Source: an uncultured Chlamydiae bacterium (GTDB taxonomy: Bacteria; Chlamydiota; Chlamydiia; Chlamydiales; SM23-39). Taken from it: DNA of 7,985 bases. Where the stretch lies: NCBI GenBank assembly GCA_903864395.1, contig CAIPFQ010000081.1, positions 1 through 7,985 on the forward strand. Direction: 5' to 3'. The translations under genes were made by a program, and so were the position numbers. The stretch's first letter is position 1. Each line of letters starts with the position of its first letter. The notes below the pieces were generated by a model that saw only the letters and a program-made list of their open reading frames with translations, did no database searches and was not told the origin of the DNA. Below are positions 1 to 6,237 of the stretch, piece by piece.

Positions 1-564
1 CATCCGAACCAAGAATATATCAAGGTCAACACGCAAAACATCCTTTTTATCGTAGGGGGCGCGTTTGTCCACCTCGATAAAATCATTGCAAAACGGTTAG
101 GCAAAAGCACCATTGGCTTCGATGCGAGCGGAAAGCAGGCCATTGACACACAAGAGACGAGCTATCTCCTCTCGAAGGTAGAGCCAGAAGATTTAATTTC
201 TTTTGGGATGATCCCTGAATTTGTGGGGAGATTCAATGGGATCGCGAGCTGCAATGAGTTGACGGTGGAAGATTTGGTGCAGATTTTAACGCAGCCTAAA
301 AATGCGGTTATCAAGCAATACGAGGCTCTTTTCGCGGAAGAAAATGTGAAATTAGGGTTTACCGAAGAGGCTCTTCAGGCGATGGCGCAAAAGGCCAGAG
401 ATACGGGGACAGGTGCGAGGGCTTTACGGATGATCGCAGAGAGTGTTTTGAGAGATTTGATGTTTGACGTTCCTTCAGATCCTTCGATCCAAGAAATTCT
501 CGTCGAGGCGCCCTGTATTACAGACGGCACCCCTCCGAAAATCATTCGAAAAAAAATCGCGTAG
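1..564 (+). CDS. clpX: ATP-dependent Clp protease ATP-binding subunit ClpX, C-terminal part (5' end outside window)
   Basis: The frame is open from base 1 and ends at TAG 562-564, giving 187 residues of the ClpX AAA+ unfoldase. ClpX unfolds substrates and feeds them into ClpP in the cytoplasm. The fragment begins at the His-Pro that follows the Walker B region (the end of the RKH pore loop). It then shows the sensor-1 strand ([10 protein letters not shown], residues 13-22), the ClpP-docking IGF tripeptide (residues 38-40), the box VII segment IPEFVGRF with the arginine finger at Arg77, and the sensor-2 motif GAR (residues 138-140) in the C-terminal small domain. Wording such as [11 protein letters not shown] and [10 protein letters not shown] resembles chlamydial ClpX as I remember it. 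The end IIRKKIA is encoded by a run of eight A bases that also serves the opposing terminator. The zinc-binding domain and Walker A motif lie upstream, outside the window. The gene converges with the minus-strand cluster, 17 bp from stop to stop. Confidence 0.95.
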   Translation, partial: HPNQEYIKVNTQNILFIVGGAFVHLDKIIAKRLGKSTIGFDASGKQAIDTQETSYLLSKVEPEDLISFGMIPEFVGRFNGIASCNELTVEDLVQILTQPKNAVIKQYEALFAEENVKLGFTEEALQAMAQKARDTGTGARALRMIAESVLRDLMFDVPSDPSIQEILVEAPCITDGTPPKIIRKKIA

Positions 565-588
565 CGATTATCGCGCAGCGATTATTTT
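549..588. terminator. Compact bidirectional terminator between clpX and the minus-strand cluster
   Basis: Two tandem 14-bp copies (ATCGCGTAGCGATT at 556-569 and ATCGCGCAGCGATT at 570-583) each fold into a 5-bp hairpin, ATCGC-nnn-GCGAT. The copies can also pair with each other: outer AATCGC/GCGATT, or inner GCGAT/ATCGC. Read leftward, the structure is followed by eight U residues from the A-run at 549-556. Read rightward it is followed by UAUUUU (583-588). It therefore looks like an intrinsic terminator for both convergent transcripts. The leftward U-tract lies inside the clpX coding end, and the stop codon of the 366-aa gene (582-584) overlaps the second hairpin. The single stems are short, so efficiency is uncertain. 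Confidence 0.6.
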
Positions 589-1682
589 CCGACCTGAGCA
601 TAAGCGGCCGCATCATTGTCCGCTTTGCTCTTCGCATCGCCCGCAGCAGATTGAGCCGCGCTGATGGTTTGAGAGACAGACTGATTCAACGTCTGCTGTA
701 CATCAGAAAGAGCTTTTTGTTTGCTGCTCTCGCTCTGTGGCACTGCCGCAGCCGTTTTTCCAGAACCCTGTGCAATCTGACTGCCCCCTGTGTTCACAAT
801 ATCTAAATAACGAATCTTTGCTTGATGAGAATTGGACAGAGATTGCATTTGATCTTCCGCTGACTTTCTCACTTCTTTATTATGTGCCTGCACCTTTTTC
901 GCCAATTCAGGATTCATTTTTAAATGTTGTTGGAACTCCTCTTTCTTAATTCCTTCGCTATTTGTCGTCACAAAATCCTGCATTGCCTCTCGATCTTCAG
1001 CAAGATTCTCAAACTTCTTAAGCATCCATGTATTTTCTTCGCCTTTTAATCGCGTTTCAAGAGCGGTTTTTCGCGTATTGGCTGTAACTAATTCCTCTCC
1101 AATGACACCCCCTCTTTCTTGATCTGCATTCAATTCTTCTATTTCTTTATTGACACCCTCTATTTCTGTTCTTGTGCCCTGAATCCTCTGTTTAAGCTCA
1201 TGAGAGGTAAGACTATTGAGATTCTCTTCTCCCCCTTGGACAACGATGCGCGCATCGCTCTGTCCTTTCATACCCTTTTCAAAATCATTATGCCCCTCAA
1301 TCTGTTTTTCCAAAGCTCCTGTTCCATGCATCCAAGCCGAAGTGCCAGCGCCAACTAACATTGTGCCCCCGACGATCGCAGCGGCAAAAGAGCCCCACGC
1401 CTCTGTTTTCATTGCGTCGGCTTGGTTATCAGCACTTTTAAACGCATATTCGAGCTGCATCTTTAACAAGCCATCTCCATGAGAGTCCGTACCCCCGTAA
1501 GCGGCCGCCATTTTCTTTGTATACTCAAGCCATGCCTGCATTTGCTGTTGATCGAGCTTCATAATTTCAAGCATAGCCATGTAATAGAGTCCCATCATAC
1601 TGGGATACAACGCATTGGCGCTTCCTGAAACATTCGCATTTACATTATTATTTACGTTATTCATTGAGTCCGTAGTATTCAT
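582..1682 (-). CDS. Putative type III secretion minor translocator, CopD/YopD-like (366 aa)
   Basis: The start ATG at 1682 has a good ribosome-binding site (AAGGGG, about 6 nt upstream); the stop is TAA at 582-584. The polar, Asn-rich N-terminus (about residues 1-22: Asn, Ser, Thr, Val) is of the disordered kind typical of T3SS substrates. There is one hydrophobic segment (about residues 97-115, GSFAAAIVGGTMLVGAG). A long charged helical, probably coiled-coil region spans about 155-290, and the Ala/Gln/Ser-rich tail (about 310-366) looks amphipathic. One membrane segment plus coiled coils is the layout of YopD/CopD, the minor translocator that joins the YopB/CopB pore in the host membrane. 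It lies 16 bp downstream of the CopB-like gene and is probably co-transcribed and coupled with it. The family assignment rests on layout and neighbourhood, not a recognised signature, so an unrelated secreted membrane-active protein remains possible. Confidence 0.55.
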   Translation of the reverse strand: MNTTDSMNNVNNNVNANVSGSANALYPSMMGLYYMAMLEIMKLDQQQMQAWLEYTKKMAAAYGGTDSHGDGLLKMQLEYAFKSADNQADAMKTEAWGSFAAAIVGGTMLVGAGTSAWMHGTGALEKQIEGHNDFEKGMKGQSDARIVVQGGEENLNSLTSHELKQRIQGTRTEIEGVNKEIEELNADQERGGVIGEELVTANTRKTALETRLKGEENTWMLKKFENLAEDREAMQDFVTTNSEGIKKEEFQQHLKMNPELAKKVQAHNKEVRKSAEDQMQSLSNSHQAKIRYLDIVNTGGSQIAQGSGKTAAAVPQSESSKQKALSDVQQTLNQSVSQTISAAQSAAGDAKSKADNDAAAYAQVGK

Positions 1683-1698
1683 TATTATCCCCTTATAA

Positions 1699-4020
1699 TT
1701 AAACGGCTAATTCGTTGAGAACCTGGATCCCGCGACCTACGCCATCCATGGTATGCCCTGCCAGCAAGCGAGTATTGGCTCGATCTCTTGCGATCTCTTG
1801 CGTCTCGCTCTGACGACTTGCACTTGTATTTTTCTGAAGTTGCTCTAAAAACTGGTGTAAAAAGTCTGCAATCGCCGCATTATCAAGAATTGCGCGCGTC
1901 ACATCTCCTTGCCGTGAATATGTTTGCCCCTGAGCCAGATTCAATCCAGCATCGCTTCCCATCCCCCCAATCTGAGCCACCGTCGAAAGACGGGTCACAA
2001 GCGATGTGGCGCCTGAAAGGCTCATACCGCTTCCGCTGATGAGAAGAGCGAGCATTTGCAAGACCGATTGAAGCAGACTGCAAATGATCGCAGCATCCGA
2101 AGACAAGTTCTCTTCCTTGCTTTTCTTTTCAATCAATTTTGCCAAATCGCTCATGATATTTGTATTGCCTAACGCGTAGACACTAAAGCCGCCAAGACGC
2201 CACAGGGCGCGCGAGCTTGAAAGATCGCCAATCGCGTCTGTTTTTGCAATATCGTCTGCCTTTACTCCCAAAGATGAACTCACAGCTTGCGAGGAAACTT
2301 TTTCAGAGATCGCTACGGCATTATTTTGAAAATTCGTAACAGTCATGGTCGATGCCTCTTGCAACAAGTTTTGCGCAGCTTCTTTCCCAGCAATGTTTGC
2401 AGCTTTTTTAGCCCCTATATTCATGCCGCCCACAACGAAATCTCCTATGGACTGTTCCATGAAGGTCAGATACGCTTTTTTCGCAGCCGAGCGCACTGTC
2501 TGACGAAGAACAGATGTAAGCAGATCTTTCGTTTGGTTGATTACACCTTCCTGAGCTTGATCGCCTAGTTCGTTGCGATACATAGCTTTCGCGCTATTTT
2601 CAACTTCTGTCTCCATCTCCTTGACAACGAGATCTGCTATCTCTTTCGCCGATGTCTCTGCTAGATGTTTTACTAAAAGGTCTCCTGCGGCAGACAGCCC
2701 TCCCGTGAGAGCCATTTCTAAGGCAGCATAGATTACTTCGCCGCCAATTTGGCTGCCGATCTTATCGCCGATCATCTGCCCAAGGCTCTCTTTCATAATG
2801 CCTGCATCTTGAAGCTGGCTCATAACGAAGTCTGCGGCTAAGAGAACTAAAAAAATCGCGCTCGGACAAAACACAGCCATTACAGCAAACATGATAATCT
2901 GCGTAACTTCCATGATCTTTTTCGTTAAAACCGACTGTTTCGCTAGCTCTGCCTGAATTTTTTGATTTTCAAGCATGTCGTCGAGATTCATTTGAGAAGA
3001 AGTTAAAGCAGATTTAGACATTTTTTCTTCGTTACTGGCCTTTGAAGCTTCTGATTCCGCCTTCAACAAACCTATGATGCCCAAAACATACATCAATAAA
3101 GACAAAACTTTTCCTTGCTTCTCCTTTAAAGTCAGCGCTGGATCTTGTAGGATTTTCTCAATTTTACGAGATAAATCCTCCAACATATACTGCAATTGGA
3201 GCATTGAGGAGTCAACGCTCGCAGCGCCTGCCAAACCGCTCATTGCTTTGGAAATCAAATCTTGCATAGCCGATAAATTCTTTATAGACGCTTGATCAGC
3301 ATCTCCCTTAGCCCAGCCGCCGCAAAAAATGTCTTCCCAGATATTATAACTCTTTGCATCTACATTCGTTGCATTGGAATCTGCGTGATATTTTTGTAAA
3401 TCTGTTGTCATTTGGCCGACAAGATTGTCAATGGTTCGCTGGGAAGCTCCGCTCAATGCTTGTATTTTAGCGATGCATTCCTCCACTTGCTCTATAGAAA
3501 GTTTTCCATCTTTATCATTAGATAAAATAGCTTGGTAGCGATCCGATTCGGCTTTTTGAAACAACGCAGTCTCTATTTGCTTGATGTAGCTTTGTATAGT
3601 GAGTCGCTCTTCTTTACTTTTCGCCGCACCACCGAGCCCTATGCTCGCATTCAAAAGCAAACTCAATGTATCAACAATCGGCGCTAATTGCGGATCGATC
3701 TTCTTAATTTCAGATTGCAAATTATCAATATCAGAATTACATAAATTAATTAATAAGCCATCTTCGTCATACGTATCTTGCATTTCTTCCAATTGCGCTT
3801 CTATCCCTCCAGTAGGGTCTAAACCAGATAGGTTAGACAGCGTTTGAATATAAGAAGCCAAATCTGCCTGATCTTTCTCTAGTTGATTAATTTTATTTTG
3901 ATCTTGTTCGATTTTATTAATATCATTTTCAATTTCATTAAATTGTTTATTAACAGAAGCTAAGTATTGATCTAACGATTGTTCTACTGAAGGTGTGTCT
4001 GCATTTAATCTATTATCCAT
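1699..4020 (-). CDS. Putative type III secretion major translocator, CopB/SseC/YopB-like, unusually large (773 aa)
   Basis: I chose the ATG at 4020 because a strong ribosome-binding site (AGAGGAAAGG, 4023-4032) sits 7 nt before it. The frame extends upstream only to a TTG at 4047, with a poor site. Layout (773-aa numbering): N-terminal coiled coil about 22-55; EF-hand-like loop 167-178; hydrophobic stretch 304-319; strong hydrophobic segment about 369-400 (VTQIIMFAVMAVFCPSAIF, then LAADFV); weaker apolar segment about 427-448; long helical Ala-rich region; second clear hydrophobic segment about 644-668; amphipathic C-terminus. The first strong segment, ending in Ala-Asp-x-x-Val and running into a Gly-rich part, resembles the IpaB/SseC/YopB pore-forming region. 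Such proteins are secreted with a chaperone and inserted into the host membrane. At 773 aa it is far longer than YopB or chlamydial CopB (roughly 400-500 aa). It is followed at 16 bp by the CopD-like gene and has its own promoter. Confidence 0.62.
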   Translation of the reverse strand: MDNRLNADTPSVEQSLDQYLASVNKQFNEIENDINKIEQDQNKINQLEKDQADLASYIQTLSNLSGLDPTGGIEAQLEEMQDTYDEDGLLINLCNSDIDNLQSEIKKIDPQLAPIVDTLSLLLNASIGLGGAAKSKEERLTIQSYIKQIETALFQKAESDRYQAILSNDKDGKLSIEQVEECIAKIQALSGASQRTIDNLVGQMTTDLQKYHADSNATNVDAKSYNIWEDIFCGGWAKGDADQASIKNLSAMQDLISKAMSGLAGAASVDSSMLQLQYMLEDLSRKIEKILQDPALTLKEKQGKVLSLLMYVLGIIGLLKAESEASKASNEEKMSKSALTSSQMNLDDMLENQKIQAELAKQSVLTKKIMEVTQIIMFAVMAVFCPSAIFLVLLAADFVMSQLQDAGIMKESLGQMIGDKIGSQIGGEVIYAALEMALTGGLSAAGDLLVKHLAETSAKEIADLVVKEMETEVENSAKAMYRNELGDQAQEGVINQTKDLLTSVLRQTVRSAAKKAYLTFMEQSIGDFVVGGMNIGAKKAANIAGKEAAQNLLQEASTMTVTNFQNNAVAISEKVSSQAVSSSLGVKADDIAKTDAIGDLSSSRALWRLGGFSVYALGNTNIMSDLAKLIEKKSKEENLSSDAAIICSLLQSVLQMLALLISGSGMSLSGATSLVTRLSTVAQIGGMGSDAGLNLAQGQTYSRQGDVTRAILDNAAIADFLHQFLEQLQKNTSASRQSETQEIARDRANTRLLAGHTMDGVGRGIQVLNELAV
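1781..1800. repeat. 10-bp perfect tandem duplication inside the CopB-like gene
   Basis: CGATCTCTTG occurs twice in direct succession (1781-1790 and 1791-1800). Ten bases is not a multiple of three, so loss or gain of a copy would shift the frame near the C-terminus of the 773-aa protein (region QEIARDR). The present frame is intact. Probably chance or old slippage. Confidence 0.7.
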
Positions 4021-4022
4021 AA

Positions 4023-4032
4023 CCTTTCCTCT
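4023..4032 (-). promoter_or_regulatory. Ribosome-binding site that fixes the start of the CopB-like gene
   Basis: Read on the minus strand, AGAGGAAAGG lies just before ATG 4020-4018, with AGAGG ending 7 nt from the start codon. The in-frame TTG at 4047 has only a weak AAGAG upstream, so the ATG is the more likely start and the nine extra N-terminal residues are probably untranslated leader. Confidence 0.75.
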
Positions 4033-4076
4033 GTTGTTATTATACAAATGACGACTCTTGGCGCCCGTCTAAACTT

Positions 4077-4127
4077 CCTCTCTTATTAAGATTTTATCAT
4101 AATATTATTAAAAAGTCAATAACATTT
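4077..4127. repeat. 51-bp promoter repeat, copy A (upstream of the CopB-like gene)
   Basis: This block matches 5367-5417 at 46 of 51 positions without gaps (constant offset 1290). The five differences are at 4080, 4090, 4104, 4115 and 4123. The repeat covers the -35, spacer, -10, likely transcript start and first transcribed bases of P3, up to an AGG that begins the purine-rich leader. Similarity stops abruptly on both sides, and the genes that follow are unrelated. Confidence 0.85.
4091..4119 (-). promoter_or_regulatory. Promoter P3 of the CopB-like/CopD-like unit
   Basis: On the minus strand: -35 TTGACT (4114-4119), exactly 17 bp of spacer, -10 TAAAAT (4091-4096), preceded by TATGA, which forms an extended -10. 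The expected transcript start is near 4084, giving a leader of about 64 nt before ATG 4020, the longest in this locus. The promoter lies after the terminator of the preceding 140+215 unit, so the 773+366 pair can be expressed independently. It sits in a block nearly identical to the P2 region. Confidence 0.7.
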
Positions 4128-4177
4128 ACTATCTATAAAAGGCTTAGTCTATTGCACAGAGAAAGGAGTTCTTTTCT

Positions 4178-4207
4178 AAAAATGCGAGAGCCTCTCTCGC
4201 CTCTGTG
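4178..4207 (-). terminator. Intrinsic terminator of the 140-aa/215-aa unit
   Basis: On the minus strand GCGAGAG (4194-4200), loop AGG, CTCTCGC (4184-4190) forms a perfect 7-bp stem and is followed by AUUUUU (4178-4183). CTCTGTG at 4201-4207 on the plus strand can also pair with CACAGAG at 4155-4161, enclosing this hairpin in a larger structure. It lies about 65 nt after the stop of the 215-aa gene and just before promoter P3, so it separates the two units. Confidence 0.75.
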
Positions 4208-4236
4208 GTCGCTATCTCTGTAGTTCACACCGAAAC

Positions 4237-4261
4237 GGGAGGGGCTTCGCCACCCCTTCCC
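4237..4261 (-). terminator. GC-rich hairpin directly after the 215-aa gene
   Basis: GGG-A-GGGG (4237-4244) pairs with CCCC-T-T-CCC (4253-4261), with one bulged base; an alternative inner stem GGC-TTC-GCC is possible. Read on the minus strand it starts 8 nt after the stop codon and is followed by only a short CGUUUC. It may be an auxiliary terminator or a 3'-end stabilising hairpin ahead of the stronger terminator at 4178-4207. Confidence 0.5.
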
Positions 4262-4269
4262 ACCCAGGA

Positions 4270-4917
4270 TCACACAAAGGACTGACCGAGCAACTGACCA
4301 ATATTTCCATAAGGCTCAGTGAACGCTGCGGCCAAATCTTTTAGCGTACTAGGGAGTCCGCTTGTTGTTTGAAGCTGACTGCTCTCAGCGCGCGCCTCCG
4401 TCGATCCAGGTTGCTCTTCCGCCTGCGCCTTAGAGCTGAGAAACGAATTTGTCGCATTCAAAGCCGCCATCACCTGCGAATTAATAGCTGAGCCGTCGCT
4501 GCTCGGCGTCTTAGCTGCCTGACCCGCTAAGGAAAACATGCTCGCCATAAAAGCTTGAGAAATAACATTTTGATATTTACCCCCTGCGCTCGAAATTTTT
4601 GTAACAAGATCCAGCATAGCATTTAACGCCTCGTCAGTGTTAGGCTTATGAACATTTATCTGCCCTTGTACTTTATTAACATCGTCACATAAAGCTTGAA
4701 CCTCTGGATCAGCATCTGCAGGACACACCCAAGCCTGTTTCGCTGGATCGTATGTTATAAGAGGGTCAGAGACCTGCGCCCTCGTTAGAGCCTCATTGGA
4801 ATTTGTCCAAAGGTTTAACGACGAAGTCTCTGCTTCCAACATGCTTAACTGTACATCGGTCAACAGACCTTTTGTTACATTCGCTAAAAAACTATATATA
4901 TTTCCTGATTCAATCAT
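4270..4917 (-). CDS. Small acidic helical protein, probable secretion-linked accessory (215 aa)
   Basis: ATG 4917 is preceded by AAGGAAA at good spacing; the stop is TGA at 4270-4272. I do not recognise the family. There is no signal peptide and no clear membrane span; the region about 115-135 (NVISQAFMASMFSLAGQAA) is moderately apolar and probably an amphipathic helix. Residues about 137-190 are Ser/Ala/Gln/Glu-rich and look disordered, and the C-terminus is a short apolar helix (NIGQLLGQSFV). Two Cys (residues 65 and 77) flank a short acidic stretch. It sits 17 bp after the 140-aa gene, shares its transcript and is followed by a terminator. Position just upstream of translocator genes matches where chlamydiae and other T3SS bacteria often keep small secreted or accessory proteins. 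A role as secreted tip, filament or accessory translocon protein is inference. Confidence 0.8.
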   Translation of the reverse strand: MIESGNIYSFLANVTKGLLTDVQLSMLEAETSSLNLWTNSNEALTRAQVSDPLITYDPAKQAWVCPADADPEVQALCDDVNKVQGQINVHKPNTDEALNAMLDLVTKISSAGGKYQNVISQAFMASMFSLAGQAAKTPSSDGSAINSQVMAALNATNSFLSSKAQAEEQPGSTEARAESSQLQTTSGLPSTLKDLAAAFTEPYGNIGQLLGQSFV

Positions 4918-4934
4918 GATTTTTTTCCTTAAGT

Positions 4935-5357
4935 TTAATAGGTTGCTTTTAAAGCGGAGCTGACTGCCCTCAATAATTGTTTAATAGGGTCTTCAATAGC
5001 GAACAAGTTGTCGCTCGCACTTCCTTCTTGCTGTATGCGCACCTTCCCCGATTGAATCAGGTTGTCCAGAGAACCCAGCTCATTATTCATCGAGGCGGAA
5101 TCCATTTGGTACTTTTGATAATCAGACGCCGCCTGCGCAGGCAGAGAAGGATCGCTCGGATCAGAGGCGGCTTTTGCACTATCCGCCACATACCTCTGCT
5201 CATCCGTTGTTAACAGATCTGAATAACTCTCGTTTTTTTTCAAATAGGCCATCGAAAGCCCTAACATTTCATTCGATGTTTCTAATTGCGTCGCGTATAG
5301 ATTTCCCCCCGCCAACGCCGCGATCGCCTCACCGATCACCTCAATCCCACTAGCCAT
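4935..5357 (-). CDS. Small acidic helical protein of unknown family, probable secretion-linked (140 aa)
   Basis: ATG 5357 follows a strong purine tract (GGGGGAG, 4 nt spacer); the stop is TAA at 4935-4937. The protein is acidic (about 19 Asp/Glu against 10 Lys/Arg) and lacks Cys. Its first 20 residues form an apolar amphipathic helix (IEVIGEAIAALAGG). The middle is Ser/Asp/Ala-rich and probably a helix-turn-helix bundle, and the end is a predicted amphipathic helix (IKQLLRAVSSALKATY). I do not recognise a family. It is the first gene of the unit driven by P2 and lies 17 bp before the 215-aa gene, to which it has a loosely similar layout. Size, composition and the C-terminal helix recall small T3SS substrates such as tip or filament subunits, but no diagnostic motif is visible. 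Confidence 0.8.
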   Translation of the reverse strand: MASGIEVIGEAIAALAGGNLYATQLETSNEMLGLSMAYLKKNESYSDLLTTDEQRYVADSAKAASDPSDPSLPAQAASDYQKYQMDSASMNNELGSLDNLIQSGKVRIQQEGSASDNLFAIEDPIKQLLRAVSSALKATY

Positions 5358-5366
5358 TCAACTCCC

Positions 5367-5417
5367 CCTATCTTATTAATATTTTATCATAATTTTATTA
5401 AAAAATCAATAAGATTT
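5367..5417. repeat. 51-bp promoter repeat, copy B (upstream of the 140-aa gene)
   Basis: Partner of 4077-4127, with 46 of 51 identical positions and no gaps. Copy B also carries AAAAAATC-AATAA-GATTTTTT (5400-5420), an 8-bp AT stem overlapping the -35 box that could act as a weak terminator for the 271-aa gene. Copy A lacks this because of the C/G difference at 4123/5413 and the divergence after 4127. Confidence 0.85.
5381..5409 (-). promoter_or_regulatory. Promoter P2 of the 140-aa/215-aa unit
   Basis: On the minus strand: -35 TTGATT (5404-5409), 17-bp spacer, -10 TAAAAT (5381-5386), with TATGA before it as an extended -10. The transcript would start near 5374, leaving a leader of only about 17 nt with GGGGGAG before ATG 5357. 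The promoter begins almost on the stop codon of the 271-aa gene (5420-5422). Confidence 0.65.
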
Positions 5418-5419
5418 TT

Positions 5420-6235
5420 TTACCCTTTGGCAACAGCCTGAATCGCTTGTGTGATTACTGAAGACACAGCTTGCATCATAGATTTACCAAAAGACTGGAT
5501 GGTCTCCATTAGTTTTGACTGGTTTTGCACCATCACCTGCGTTGCACTCTGGCTCGCATTTGTTGCAGCATTGGCTTGACTGAAGTTATCTGTCAGAAGC
5601 TTAGCAGCTTCCGTAGCGCCGTTTTTATCACCTGGAAGGGCTAAGTCATCCGAAAGCTCCTTAAAGCTCTGAATATGACTGGTGTCGGTAGAAACCCCTC
5701 CAAAATGATAGGAGGCTCCCCCTTGAGGGCCATATTGACCATTTAAAGGATCGCTAGAATCGTTAATATCTTCGCGCATCGTCAAAAGATTGCTAAATAT
5801 ACTACACTGATCTGAACCTTCTGTCCCAAGAGCTTCTCGGATAGTAGCGCCTGCACCTGTCGGATCTGGTTGATTGACATCGATCGTTGACAGAAGCTTA
5901 GACAGTGATTGCGCCACATCATCCACGGAAGCGGTGGAATGAGCCCCCGTCGCAGTTTGGATGTCGCTCAAGCACTTATTTACATCCCCTTGAATCTTAA
6001 GGTTATACCCGTTAATTCTCTGCTGTCCATCCATCTCAGCAGAACCATTGCCAGACACCAAAGCCATCAAGGCATAATAGAGCTGTATAGGATCTTTGAT
6101 CTGACTGAGTTTTTCTAGCTCTTTTTGGTATTCGCTTTTTATAGCAGCCTCTTCTGCAACCGCTTCCTGATAGGCCTTTGCGTCATCGATCATTTTCTGA
6201 TAATCTGGATCAAAATTTGGAACTGAGCTACTCAT
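5420..6235 (-). CDS. Putative secreted protein with T3SS tip/filament-like layout (271 aa)
   Basis: ATG 6235 lies 2 nt after the stop of the 119-aa gene, with GAGGG inside the end of that gene as ribosome-binding site, so translation is probably coupled. Stop TAA 5420-5422. Layout: Ser-rich N-terminus; charged coiled-coil-like helix about 10-46; apolar patch QLYYALMALVSG (51-62); variable Gly/Asp/Ser-rich middle about 120-190 with two Cys (78, 144); long Ala/Gln/Ser/Met-rich C-terminal helix about 204-270, without Pro or Gly until Gly250. A helix at each end around a variable centre is the general plan of tip and filament proteins such as IpaD and EspA/SseB, whose terminal helices pair. No specific motif confirms this, and an effector or accessory translocator is equally possible. 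No membrane segment is clear. Confidence 0.8.
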   Translation of the reverse strand: MSSSVPNFDPDYQKMIDDAKAYQEAVAEEAAIKSEYQKELEKLSQIKDPIQLYYALMALVSGNGSAEMDGQQRINGYNLKIQGDVNKCLSDIQTATGAHSTASVDDVAQSLSKLLSTIDVNQPDPTGAGATIREALGTEGSDQCSIFSNLLTMREDINDSSDPLNGQYGPQGGASYHFGGVSTDTSHIQSFKELSDDLALPGDKNGATEAAKLLTDNFSQANAATNASQSATQVMVQNQSKLMETIQSFGKSMMQAVSSVITQAIQAVAKG

Positions 6236-6237
6236 AA

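Noticed and set aside
604..1508. Two GCGGCCGC (NotI) sites at 604-611 and 1501-1508, possible cloning scars
   Set aside because: Both are in frame within the 366-aa gene, encode Ala-Ala-Ala-Tyr-type stretches, and no vector sequence adjoins them; native Ala codons explain them.
1781..1800. 10-bp tandem duplication as a phase-variation switch
   Set aside because: Only two copies are present and the frame is intact; too short to be a convincing contingency locus.
1788..2568. Plus-strand and alternative minus-strand frames of 66-93 codons within the CopB-like gene (1788-2039, 1883-2083, 2287-2568)
   Set aside because: They lie wholly inside the strongly supported 773-aa frame, lack visible ribosome-binding sites and have unnatural compositions.
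4018..4047. Nine-residue N-terminal extension of the CopB-like protein starting at TTG 4047
   Set aside because: TTG is a rare start and lacks a good ribosome-binding site, whereas ATG 4020 has AGAGGAAAGG at proper spacing.
4108..4160. Plus-strand promoter for a small RNA (TATAAA near 4134)
   Set aside because: No acceptable -35 at 16-18 bp, and the region is already explained by the leftward terminator and P3.
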